Part shown: positions 10,637 through 18,804 of the stretch, in pieces
Numbering within the stretch: the first letter of the stretch is position 1
Layout: every line of letters starts with the position of its first letter
NCBI GenBank assembly: GCA_023252275.1
Contig: JAHHGO010000008.1
Span: 1 to 33,559 of the forward strand
From: Alphaproteobacteria bacterium
GTDB lineage: Bacteria; Pseudomonadota; Alphaproteobacteria; UBA11222
Direction: 5' to 3'
DNA length: 33,559 nucleotides
The notes under the pieces: generated by a model
Told to the model about the DNA's origin: nothing
What the model saw: only the letters and a program-made list of their open reading frames with translations
The model's database searches: none
Position numbers and translations under genes: made by a program

Positions 10637-10660
10637 TAGACTAGTCTATAGACTGGTCTA
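10637..10660. promoter_or_regulatory. Tandem palindromic operator candidate for the phd/vapC module
   Basis: TAGACTAGTCTA (perfect 12-bp palindrome) immediately followed by TAGACTGGTCTA (one change); 28 bp before the likely antitoxin ATG at 10689. Confidence 0.6.
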
Positions 10661-10688
10661 TTAGAAACCGCCCTTGCCGGAGAACGCC

Positions 10689-10931
10689 ATGAAGACCAAA
10701 ATTGGCTCCTATGAAGCGAAAACCAGGCTTCCTGAATTGCTGCGCCAGGTAAAGGCCGGCAAAAGCTTTACCATCACCAATCGCGGCCAGCCTGTAGCCG
10801 ATCTGGTGCCAAGCAAGGCCAAGAGCAGGGAGGACAGGGTTGCGGCCGTAGAGCGGCTTAAGGCATTTATGCTGACAAACCGGGTGTACGGGGTAAACAT
10901 CAAGGAACTGATTGAAGAAGGGCGCGATTGA
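10689..10931 (+). CDS. Type II antitoxin, Phd/YefM family
   Basis: MKTKIGSYEAKTRLPELLRQVKAGKSFTITNRGQPVADLVPSK is the classic Phd/YefM N-terminus; 4-nt stop/start overlap with a PIN-domain gene. Track start (10674) is a TTG. Confidence 0.88.
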   Translation: MKTKIGSYEAKTRLPELLRQVKAGKSFTITNRGQPVADLVPSKAKSREDRVAAVERLKAFMLTNRVYGVNIKELIEEGRD

Positions 10932-11347
10932 GCTTCGTCCTTGATAATTCGGTGTGCATGCGCTGGTTATTCGCCGACGGCAAAGCGCAAGACATTGCCC
11001 ATGCGGATAGTGTGCTTGAGCGTCTGAAACAAACCGGGGCAATTGTTCCCATGACCTGGGGACTCGAGGTGGCGCATGTTCTTGCCAGAGCGGAAGCCAG
11101 AGCCCTGGTAACCGAAGCGCAAAGCGGAACATTTCTCAAGTTGCTGGAAGGCATGGATATTACGGCGGACACAGCCACATTCCATTATGCACTGTCCGAC
11201 ACGCTGCAATTGGCCCGGCGGTATAGACTATCTTCTTACGACGCCTCCTATCTCGAACTGGCGTTAAGACTGGGCCTGCCGCTGGCCACACTTGATGAAA
11301 CCTTACTAAAAGCGGCGGAGCAAGCCGGTGTGGAAATATTTGTTTAG
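10928..11347 (+). CDS. PIN-domain toxin (VapC-like)
   Basis: Acidic residues in PIN context: FVLDNS, WGLEVAHVL, SSYDASYLELA, LATLDETLLKAA. TTG start overlapping the antitoxin stop (TTGA). Confidence 0.88.
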   Translation: MSFVLDNSVCMRWLFADGKAQDIAHADSVLERLKQTGAIVPMTWGLEVAHVLARAEARALVTEAQSGTFLKLLEGMDITADTATFHYALSDTLQLARRYRLSSYDASYLELALRLGLPLATLDETLLKAAEQAGVEIFV

Positions 11348-11398
11348 CTTTGCCGGGTAAAATCGACACCTGCCAAACGCTGGCGTATAGTGGGATGC

Positions 11399-12346
11399 AT
11401 GACTACAGCGACCGAGAATAAACCGCGCCACCCGGAAAAGGCCCACAGGCCCGATCAGCCGGTGCGCCGTGGCAAGCCGGAATGGCTGCGGGTCAAGGCC
11501 CCCACTTCGCCGGAATATGCCGCCACGCGCAAGATCATGCGCGACAATAATCTGGTCACGGTGTGCGAAGAAGCCGCATGTCCCAATGTCGGCGAATGCT
11601 GGGCCAAGGGGCATGCCACCATGATGATCATGGGCGACACCTGCACCCGCGCCTGCGCCTTTTGTAATGTGCGGACCGGCATGCCCGGCCCGCTGGATGC
11701 GCTGGAGCCGTTCAATGTCGCGGCGGCGGTGCGCAAGCTCAATCTCGCGCATGTGGTGATCACATCGGTTGACCGCGACGATCTGGCCGATGGCGGCGCC
11801 CGGCATTTCGCCGCCGTTATCTGCGCCGTGCGCGAGGCGAACCCGGCCACCAGCATCGAGGTGCTGACGCCGGATTTTCTGCGCAAGCCCGGCGCGATCG
11901 CGCAGGTGGTTGCGGCGCGGCCCGATGTCTATAATCACAATCTGGAAACCGTGCCGCGCCTCTATCCTTCGGTGCGTCCGGGCGCGCGCTATTTTACCTC
12001 GCTGCGCCTGTTGCAGCAGGTGAAAGAAATCGATCCGGCCATGTTCACCAAATCCGGCATCATGGTCGGGCTTGGCGAAAGCCGCGAAGAAGTGTTGCAG
12101 GTAATGGATGATCTGCGCGCCGCCGATGTGGATTTTCTGACCATCGGCCAATATTTGCAGCCCACCGCCAAGCATCACCCGATTGACCGCTTTGTGACCC
12201 CGGATGAATTTTCAGCCTTGGCGGATGCTGCCTATGCCAAGGGATTTCTGATGGTTTCCGCCGCGCCGCTGACCCGTTCATCCTACCATGCAGGCGATGA
12301 TTTTGCGCGCCTGCGCGCGGCAAGATTAGCGCAACTGGGCCATTAG
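11399..12346 (+). CDS. lipA: Lipoyl synthase
   Basis: [31 protein letters not shown] (radical SAM CxxxCxxC), [48 protein letters not shown]. Confidence 0.97.
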   Translation: MTTATENKPRHPEKAHRPDQPVRRGKPEWLRVKAPTSPEYAATRKIMRDNNLVTVCEEAACPNVGECWAKGHATMMIMGDTCTRACAFCNVRTGMPGPLDALEPFNVAAAVRKLNLAHVVITSVDRDDLADGGARHFAAVICAVREANPATSIEVLTPDFLRKPGAIAQVVAARPDVYNHNLETVPRLYPSVRPGARYFTSLRLLQQVKEIDPAMFTKSGIMVGLGESREEVLQVMDDLRAADVDFLTIGQYLQPTAKHHPIDRFVTPDEFSALADAAYAKGFLMVSAAPLTRSSYHAGDDFARLRAARLAQLGH

Positions 12347-12348
12347 CG

Positions 12349-12831
12349 GTGCCGCGTCACGAACAGCGGCATCCGGTGCCGTTTACGCCTGCGCAAATAT
12401 TCGATCTGGTCGCCGATATTCCCGGCTATCCTGAATTTCTGCCCTGGTGCGGCGGCGCGCGCATTACCAGCAGGGAGGCGCAGGCGGATGGGCGCGAGTT
12501 GCTCCTGGCCGATCTGATCATTGGCTATAAGGCGTTCCGGGGAACTTATACCAGCCGCGTGATGCTCGACCGCGTGGCGTTGAAAATCGATGTGACGCAT
12601 GCCAAAGGCCCATTCCGGCATCTGATCAATCATTGGGTGTTTCTGCCGCAGCCGGACGGAAGCTGCCTGATCGATTTCATGATCGATTTTGAATTTCAGA
12701 ATCCGATCATCCGCAAATTGATTGAGATGGTGTTTACCGAGGCCGTGCACCGCATGGTGCAGGCGTTCGAGACGCGCGCCCACGCCATTTACAGGCCGCA
12801 AAAGCCTGTGACTGGCGCATCCGGCGGTTGA
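12349..12831 (+). CDS. Type II TA RatA-like / coenzyme Q-binding START-domain protein
   Basis: PFTPAQIFDLVADIPGYPEFLPWCGGARI, PFRHLINHWVFLPQPDGSCLIDFMIDFEFQNPIIRKLIEMVF; GTG start 2 nt after the lipA stop. Confidence 0.85.
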   Translation: MPRHEQRHPVPFTPAQIFDLVADIPGYPEFLPWCGGARITSREAQADGRELLLADLIIGYKAFRGTYTSRVMLDRVALKIDVTHAKGPFRHLINHWVFLPQPDGSCLIDFMIDFEFQNPIIRKLIEMVFTEAVHRMVQAFETRAHAIYRPQKPVTGASGG

Positions 12832-12976
12832 ACGCAGCCGGTTCCCTCTACTGTCATGCGGATCCGGCGGCGGAGTATCTCCTCCAGGAGGAGCAGCCCC
12901 GATTTTCTTTGCGCCGGTCATGGCTTCGGGCCTAAATTGAGCGGAGCATCAACCGTGCGGCCCGGCCCTGAGCAAT

Positions 12977-14074
12977 ATGACCAATGTGGACGATATTCTG
13001 AATGAAGCGCTGGCCGCCGCGCTGCCGCCGCTGTTAACGGCGCTGGATGATCTGGCCTATATTGCGCGGCACATGCATCCGCCGCATCTTCCCCAGCTTG
13101 TGGCGCGCATGGACAACAGAGATGATGATGTGCGCGCGGGCCTTGCTGTGCTTCAGGCCGCGCTCTGGCCCGAACATATGGCGGAGGTAAAATCCCGCAT
13201 TGAAAGCGCCGCAAACGCGGTCTGCAATGCTTTTGAAAGCCTGCGCAATTTGGGGCGCACACCAAATGGTTTGATGGAGGCCTATTATGCGCTGCGTCAC
13301 GCCACCCAGGCGCAGGAGGTGCTGTATCCGCTGACCGCATTACTGCCGCTGATGAGCCGGTTTTTTCTGAATGTGCGCGGGCGCGCGGATGTGGAGCTGC
13401 TGACGCGGCTGGAAGCTGGCGCTGGTAATCCCGATACCGGCGTCATGCACAGCAAAAGCGCTAAAGGCGAAACGCGGGGCGGCTTTTCGCTTTATGTGCC
13501 GGAAAGTTATGATGCGGCGCGGCCGCATCCGCTGATCCTCGCCCTGCATGGCGGCAGCGGCAATGGCCGCGAATTTTTATGGAGCTGGCTGCGCACCGCG
13601 CGCGGCAATGGCGCCATTCTGATCAGCCCCAGTTCGCGCGGCGCGACCTGGGCGCTGCAGGGGCCGGATATCGACACGCCCAATCTCGTCAGTATGCTGA
13701 ATTATGTGCGCGATCGCTGGAACGTCGATGACAGTCATATTCTGATGACCGGCATGAGCGATGGCGGCACCTTTACCTATATTAGCGGCATGCAGGCGGA
13801 TCGGCCCTTTACGCATCTGGCTCCGGTGGCGGCGTCGTTCCATCCGATGCTGCTGGAATTTTTTCCGGCGGAGCGCATTCGCGGCCTGCCCATGCTTGTC
13901 ACGCATGGCGCGCTGGACTGGATGTTCACCGCCAAAAGCGCGCGCGATACCGCCGAGGCGCTGGCGCAGCTGGGCGCAAAGATTGTCTATCGCGAAATAG
14001 CCGATCTTTCCCACACCTATCCAAGCCATGAGGAGCATGGCCAGATCTATGACTGGTTTATGGCAAAGGCATAA
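12977..14074 (+). CDS. Alpha/beta hydrolase (esterase/depolymerase-like), tandem copy 1
   Basis: GGFSLYVPESYDAARPHPLILALHGGSGNG (oxyanion region), nucleophile motif TGMSDGG (GxSxG), ALDWMF (Asp), LSHTYP (His); roughly 150-aa helical N-terminus. Confidence 0.85.
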   Translation: MTNVDDILNEALAAALPPLLTALDDLAYIARHMHPPHLPQLVARMDNRDDDVRAGLAVLQAALWPEHMAEVKSRIESAANAVCNAFESLRNLGRTPNGLMEAYYALRHATQAQEVLYPLTALLPLMSRFFLNVRGRADVELLTRLEAGAGNPDTGVMHSKSAKGETRGGFSLYVPESYDAARPHPLILALHGGSGNGREFLWSWLRTARGNGAILISPSSRGATWALQGPDIDTPNLVSMLNYVRDRWNVDDSHILMTGMSDGGTFTYISGMQADRPFTHLAPVAASFHPMLLEFFPAERIRGLPMLVTHGALDWMFTAKSARDTAEALAQLGAKIVYREIADLSHTYPSHEEHGQIYDWFMAKA

Positions 14075-14089
14075 CAGGGAGCGCAAAGC

Positions 14090-15187
14090 ATGACAGCAAG
14101 GCAGGAAAAAACATCCCCCGCGCTCGACGCCGCGTTACAGCCGCTGCTGGAAGCGATTGATGTGATGGATTTCATCGCCAGGCACATGAACCCGCCCGAT
14201 CTGCCCGACATCATTGCGGGTATTGGCTATGCCGACATGCCGCTGCGTGAAAGCATGGGGGCGCTGCAAAATACGGGTGTGCCGGAATCACTGCAACCGG
14301 CCCTTGCGCGGATTGATACGGCCTCGGGCGCGGTGTGCCTGGCCTATGAAGAACTGCGCCGTGCCGCCGCCAAAGCCAATGGCCTGATGGAAGCCTATTA
14401 TGCGCTTCGCCACGGGATTTTCGCGCGCGAGCAGCTTTATCCCCTGGCGGCGCAATTTACATCTGTCAGCCGTCATTTTCTCGAAGAGGCCGCCCGCGAT
14501 GATGAAGCCTTGCTGGGCCGGCTTGCCGCGGGCGCGGAAAAAGCCGGCGTTGGGCTGATGCATTCAAAGGAGGCCAGCGGCGATGCGCGCGGGGGATTTT
14601 CGATTTACGTACCCGAGACCTATGATGCGGCCAAACCCCATCCTGTCATTATGGCGCTGCATGGGGCAGGGGGCAGCGGCCGCGGCTTTTTGTGGAGCTG
14701 GCTGCGCGCGGCGCGCACGCGCGGCATTATTCTGCTCAGCCCGACATCGCGCGGGCAGACCTGGCCGCTCGATGGCCCGGACATCGACACGCCCAATCTT
14801 TCCGGCCTGATGGATCAGGTGCGCGAACGCTGGAACATTGATGAAAAGCATATGCTGATGACCGGCATGAGCGATGGCGGCTCGTTTACTTATATGAGCG
14901 GCCTGCAGGAGGACCAGCCCTATACGCATCTGGCGCCGGTGGCCGCGTCGTTTCCGCCGCTGATGCTGGAATTTTACAATGCGGAGCGCATGAAAGGCCT
15001 GCCGGTGCATATTACGCATGGCGCGCTGGACTGGCTGTTTCCGCCCGCACAGGGGCGCGCCATGGCGTCGGGGCTGCAATCCTTTGATGCGAAAGTCGTC
15101 TATCGCGAGATAGACGATTTATCCCACACCAACCCGGACGATGAGGAAAACGCTGAAGTCATGGACTGGTTTCTGGGTAAAGCATAG
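14090..15187 (+). CDS. Alpha/beta hydrolase (esterase/depolymerase-like), tandem copy 2
   Basis: Same length and architecture as 12977..14074 (GGFSIYVPETYDAAKPHPVIMALHGAGGSGRG, TGMSDGGSFTYMSG, HGALDWLFP, LSHTNPD). Confidence 0.85.
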   Translation: MTARQEKTSPALDAALQPLLEAIDVMDFIARHMNPPDLPDIIAGIGYADMPLRESMGALQNTGVPESLQPALARIDTASGAVCLAYEELRRAAAKANGLMEAYYALRHGIFAREQLYPLAAQFTSVSRHFLEEAARDDEALLGRLAAGAEKAGVGLMHSKEASGDARGGFSIYVPETYDAAKPHPVIMALHGAGGSGRGFLWSWLRAARTRGIILLSPTSRGQTWPLDGPDIDTPNLSGLMDQVRERWNIDEKHMLMTGMSDGGSFTYMSGLQEDQPYTHLAPVAASFPPLMLEFYNAERMKGLPVHITHGALDWLFPPAQGRAMASGLQSFDAKVVYREIDDLSHTNPDDEENAEVMDWFLGKA

Positions 15188-15229
15188 ATCAGGGTGATTT
15201 CAGGTTTGTCCAAGCAACTAACTCAGTTG

Positions 15230-15255
15230 TCACCCCCGCATCAAGTGCGGGGTGA
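15230..15255. repeat. Short GC-rich hairpin between convergent genes (terminator or repeat remnant)
   Basis: TCACCCCCGCA-TCAAG-TGCGGGGTGA, near-perfect inverted repeat with one bulged C; no T tract. Confidence 0.55.
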
Positions 15256-15288
15256 TTCAATCCAAAATCATCCTGCTCTGGAACCGCG

Positions 15289-16272
15289 CTATTTGATGGC
15301 GATCGGATTGACCGGTGATCCGACGCCGCCGGTGACGCGCAGCGGTTGCGCCACCAGCAGGAAGGCATAGACGCCGTCCGCCGCGCAGTCCGCGCCCAAT
15401 GCTTCCAGATCCCAGATTTCGCCCAGCATCATGCCCATGTCGCGCAGCGCCAGCATATGAAACACCAGAAACGCATCGTCAAATTCCGAGGCGGTAACCT
15501 CCACGGCAATATTGTCGCTGGCAATGGCCGCAGCCTGCCTGTTATGCAGCCATTCGGCGCACCGCCAGCTAAGCCCGGGAGAATTATGCAGCCATTGCGC
15601 GCCATCTTTTGTTTCCAGAAAATTCAGCCGCCAGCCGGTGCGGATCAGAACGATATCGCCGCTTTCGACGGTGACTTTCTGCGCTTTGGCAACGTCATCC
15701 AGTTCTTCAGGCGAGATGACCGTTTGCGGCGGCAGATAATTCACCTTGCGATGGCGCGCCACATCCAGCAGCACGGCGCGCGACACGATCTGCCCCTTGC
15801 CCGCAACCTGATCGATGGAGTCCTTTGTCGCGCCGAAACTGGTGACGGAGGCCGCCGGATAGCCATTGTAAAGCTTTCCGTCATAATAGACATGCGACAG
15901 GGCGTCCCATTGCGTGCTGCCTTGAAGGGGCATGATGATAAAATCATCCGTGAAGCGCATCGGACCGCTGGTCATGGCAACCATCTGCGCCTCGTTGGCG
16001 CCGCCCCATCCTTCCAGAAACCGCGCCATATGCTCGTCGCCGCCATCCACCGACATGATATGAATGGGATTGCGGCGAAAGCCGGACGCGCCCTGCGGGC
16101 CATAGGCGTCAAGGGGAATGCTGAGGGGAAAAAGTTTGCCCTGTTTTGCCGCCGCCGCCGCGCTGGCGATTTTCTGCGGAGTGATATAATTCAGGGTTCC
16201 GAGCTGGTCTTCCTTGCCCCATTTTCCCCAGTTGCTGATCTTTTCTCCGACCTTGCGCCATTCACTCGACAT
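15289..16272 (-). CDS. Cyclase family protein (kynurenine formamidase-like superfamily)
   Basis: FIIMPLQGSTQWDALSHVYYDGKLYNGYP corresponds to the metal-binding HxGTHxDxxxH region in the STQWDxxxH variant; VLLDVARH, SGDIVLIRTGW, CAEWLHN. Confidence 0.8.
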   Translation of the reverse strand: MSSEWRKVGEKISNWGKWGKEDQLGTLNYITPQKIASAAAAAKQGKLFPLSIPLDAYGPQGASGFRRNPIHIMSVDGGDEHMARFLEGWGGANEAQMVAMTSGPMRFTDDFIIMPLQGSTQWDALSHVYYDGKLYNGYPAASVTSFGATKDSIDQVAGKGQIVSRAVLLDVARHRKVNYLPPQTVISPEELDDVAKAQKVTVESGDIVLIRTGWRLNFLETKDGAQWLHNSPGLSWRCAEWLHNRQAAAIASDNIAVEVTASEFDDAFLVFHMLALRDMGMMLGEIWDLEALGADCAADGVYAFLLVAQPLRVTGGVGSPVNPIAIK

Positions 16273-16328
16273 GGTTTTCTCCCCTTTCTATTATGGATTA
16301 TTGAACCTGTGTTGCGTTACTTCAGTCG

Positions 16329-17489
16329 TTACTCCCGGCCGTTCTGTTTGATCGCGCCGGCGCGATGCAGCGCGGCGATTTCCATATCCGAAAATCCCCA
16401 GGCCCTGAGCGTGACATCGGTATCCTCGCCCTGCACGGATGGCGGCTTGCGGATTTCGGATTTTGTGCGGTCAAATCGCGGCGCGGGTGCGGGCTGGGTG
16501 AAGCCGTCCACGGTGACAAACGCCTCGCGCGCGGCATTATGCGGATGCGCGATGCTTTCTTCAAAATTCAGCACCGGCGCAAAGCACACATCGCTGCCTT
16601 CCATCAGTGCTGACCATTCATCGCGGGTTTTGGTCAGGAATATTTTTCGCAGCCGCTCTTTCATCGCGGGCCATTGCGACTGATCCATTTGCGGCGGCAA
16701 ATCCGCTGCGCCCGCCAGCCCGGTTTTTTCCAGCAGCAGCGCATAGAATTTGGCTTCGCCGGAACCGACCGAAACATATTTGCCGTCTTTGGTTTCATAC
16801 ACGCTGTAATAATGCGCGCCGCCATCGACGGCATTGCTTGCGCGGGTTTCTTTCCACCGGCCCATGGCCTTCAGGCCGTAAAACATGGTCATCAGAGATG
16901 CCGCGCCCTCGGTCATGGCGCAATCAATCACCTGACCTTTGCCGGAAACCCGCGCCTCGATAATGCCGGCGAGGAGGCCCATGGCGAGATAGAGTCCGCC
17001 GCCGCCAAAATCGCCAATCAGATTAAGCGGCACAACGGGGGGTCCGTCTTTCGGGCCAATGGCGTGCAACGCGCCGACAATGGAAATGTAATTAATGTCA
17101 TGCCCGGCTGTGAGCGCCAGCGGCCCGTACTGGCCCCAGCCGGTCATCCGTCCAAAGATCAGTTTGGGATTACGCTTCAGGCACACATCTGGGCCAAGGC
17201 CGAGCCGCTCCATCACGCCGGGGCGGTAGCCTTCAATCAGCCCGTCGGCCTGATCGATCAGCCGCAACACCGTCTCAACGCCTTCCGGAGTCTTGAGATT
17301 TACGGCCACATTGGGGCGGCTGCGATTGCGCAACTCGCCCTTCGGATTATGCCCCATGCCCAGCCTGGCGTCTTCGGTGCGGTCCACCCGCACCACATCC
17401 GCGCCCATATCCGCCAATAGCATGGCGCACATCGGCCCGGGGCCAATGCCCGCCAGTTCAACAATCTTTACGCCCTTAAGCGGCCCCAT
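16329..17489 (-). CDS. CaiB/BaiF CoA-transferase family (alpha-methylacyl-CoA racemase-like), tandem copy
   Basis: MGPLKGVKIVELAGIGPGPMCAMLLADMGADVVRVDR, VAVNLKTPEGVETVLRLIDQADGLIEGYRPGVMERLGLGPD, GRMTGWGQYGPLA, AGHDINYI. Start set at the MGPL ATG. Confidence 0.93.
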   Translation of the reverse strand: MGPLKGVKIVELAGIGPGPMCAMLLADMGADVVRVDRTEDARLGMGHNPKGELRNRSRPNVAVNLKTPEGVETVLRLIDQADGLIEGYRPGVMERLGLGPDVCLKRNPKLIFGRMTGWGQYGPLALTAGHDINYISIVGALHAIGPKDGPPVVPLNLIGDFGGGGLYLAMGLLAGIIEARVSGKGQVIDCAMTEGAASLMTMFYGLKAMGRWKETRASNAVDGGAHYYSVYETKDGKYVSVGSGEAKFYALLLEKTGLAGAADLPPQMDQSQWPAMKERLRKIFLTKTRDEWSALMEGSDVCFAPVLNFEESIAHPHNAAREAFVTVDGFTQPAPAPRFDRTKSEIRKPPSVQGEDTDVTLRAWGFSDMEIAALHRAGAIKQNGRE

Positions 17490-17500
17490 GATGCGCTTCC

Positions 17501-18661
17501 CTAAATACGCGGGTTCTGTTTCACCACCCCGGCCTTGTGCAGCGCAGCGATTTCCGCGCCGCTGAAGCCCCATGCGGCCAGCACCTTGTCAGTGTCTTCT
17601 CCGGGTACGGAGGGTGGTTTCTGAATTTCGCATCTGGTGCGGTCAAAGCGCGGCGCGGGCGCGGGTTGCATAATGCCATCAACTTTGACGAAGCTGCCGC
17701 GCGCGACATTGTGCGGATGCGCCATGCTTTCCTCCAGATTCAGAATCGGCGCAAAGCACACATCGCTGCCTTCCATGATGGCGCACCATTCATCGCGGGT
17801 TTTGCCGAGGAATATTTTGCGCAGGCGTTCGCGCATTTCCGGCCATTTGGCGGCCTCCGCCTGACCCGGCAGGCCGGCTACCTTGTCAAGGCCGGTTTTC
17901 TCAAGCAGCTCCGCATAGAATTTGCCTTCGATGGAGCCAACGGAAATGTAATTGCCGTCCTTGGTTTCATACACGGTGTAATAATGCGAGCCGCCGTCGA
18001 TGGCGTTGGTGCCGCGCTCCTCGCTCCAGCGGCCCATAGCCTTCATGGCGTAGAAGATGGTCATCAGCGAGGCCGCGCCCTCGGTCATGGCGCAGTCAAT
18101 GACCTGGCCCTTGCCGGAAGTGCGCGCCTCAATAATACCGGCCAGCACGCCCATGGCGAGATACAGGGCGCCACCGCCAAAATCACCTACCAGATTGAGC
18201 GGCGGCACGGGCGGGCCATCCTTAAGGCCAATGGCGTGCAGGGCGCCCACAATGGAAATATAGTTGATGTCGTGTCCGGCGGCATGGGCCAGCGGGCCAT
18301 ATTGGCCCCAGCCGGTCATGCGTCCGAACACCAGCTTTGCGTTACGCTTGAGGCAGACATCCGGGCCAAGGCCGAGACGCTCCATCACGCCGGGGCGGAA
18401 GCCCTCGATCACCGCGTCCGCCTGATCGATCAGCCGCAACACGGTTTCAACGCCTTCTTTGCTCTTCAGATCGACCGCCACAGAGGGCCGCCCCCGGTTC
18501 AGCAGATCGCCTTTCGGGTCGCGCTTCATGCCCAGATCGGCGGCCTCGGTGCGGTCGACCCGCACTACGTTCGCTCCCATATCCGCCAGAAGCATGGCGC
18601 ACATCGGCCCGGGGCCAATGCCTGCTAGTTCAACAATCCTGACGCCCGCTAAGGGTCCCAT
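17501..18661 (-). CDS. CaiB/BaiF CoA-transferase family (alpha-methylacyl-CoA racemase-like), tandem copy
   Basis: MGPLAGVRIVELAGIGPGPMCAMLLADMGANVVRVDR...GRMTGWGQYGPLAHAAGHDINYISIVGALHAIG; colinear with and highly similar to 16329..17489. Confidence 0.93.
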   Translation of the reverse strand: MGPLAGVRIVELAGIGPGPMCAMLLADMGANVVRVDRTEAADLGMKRDPKGDLLNRGRPSVAVDLKSKEGVETVLRLIDQADAVIEGFRPGVMERLGLGPDVCLKRNAKLVFGRMTGWGQYGPLAHAAGHDINYISIVGALHAIGLKDGPPVPPLNLVGDFGGGALYLAMGVLAGIIEARTSGKGQVIDCAMTEGAASLMTIFYAMKAMGRWSEERGTNAIDGGSHYYTVYETKDGNYISVGSIEGKFYAELLEKTGLDKVAGLPGQAEAAKWPEMRERLRKIFLGKTRDEWCAIMEGSDVCFAPILNLEESMAHPHNVARGSFVKVDGIMQPAPAPRFDRTRCEIQKPPSVPGEDTDKVLAAWGFSGAEIAALHKAGVVKQNPRI

Positions 18662-18804
18662 GGTTACCTCCCGGTTAATAAAGCCGTTATTTCCTCCACT
18701 ATAGGCAAGCCGCGCGCGGCGCGAAAGCCCCATCCGTTCACCGCCCGTTAAGGGCAGTTAATGTATTGTGGGGCTGTGGCGTGTCGCGCCCAGAGGAATG
18801 ATCA

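Noticed and set aside
12349-12831. RatA-like gene as a toxin-antitoxin toxin
   Set aside because: Located with lipA and without an antitoxin partner; the COQ10/START-like role in respiration is the more likely reading for this family.
12879-12893. CTCCTCC-a-GGAGGAG palindrome between the START-domain gene and the hydrolase pair
   Set aside because: Short single dyad with no clear functional placement; plausible by chance.
15346-16683. 445-aa plus-strand ORF antisense to the cyclase and CoA-transferase
   Set aside because: Crosses the ends of two well-supported minus-strand genes; no recognisable motifs; high-GC shadow frame.
17537-18628. 363-aa plus-strand ORF antisense to the CoA-transferase
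   Set aside because: Mirror frame of a strongly supported CaiB/BaiF gene; similar shadow frames occur opposite its tandem paralog.
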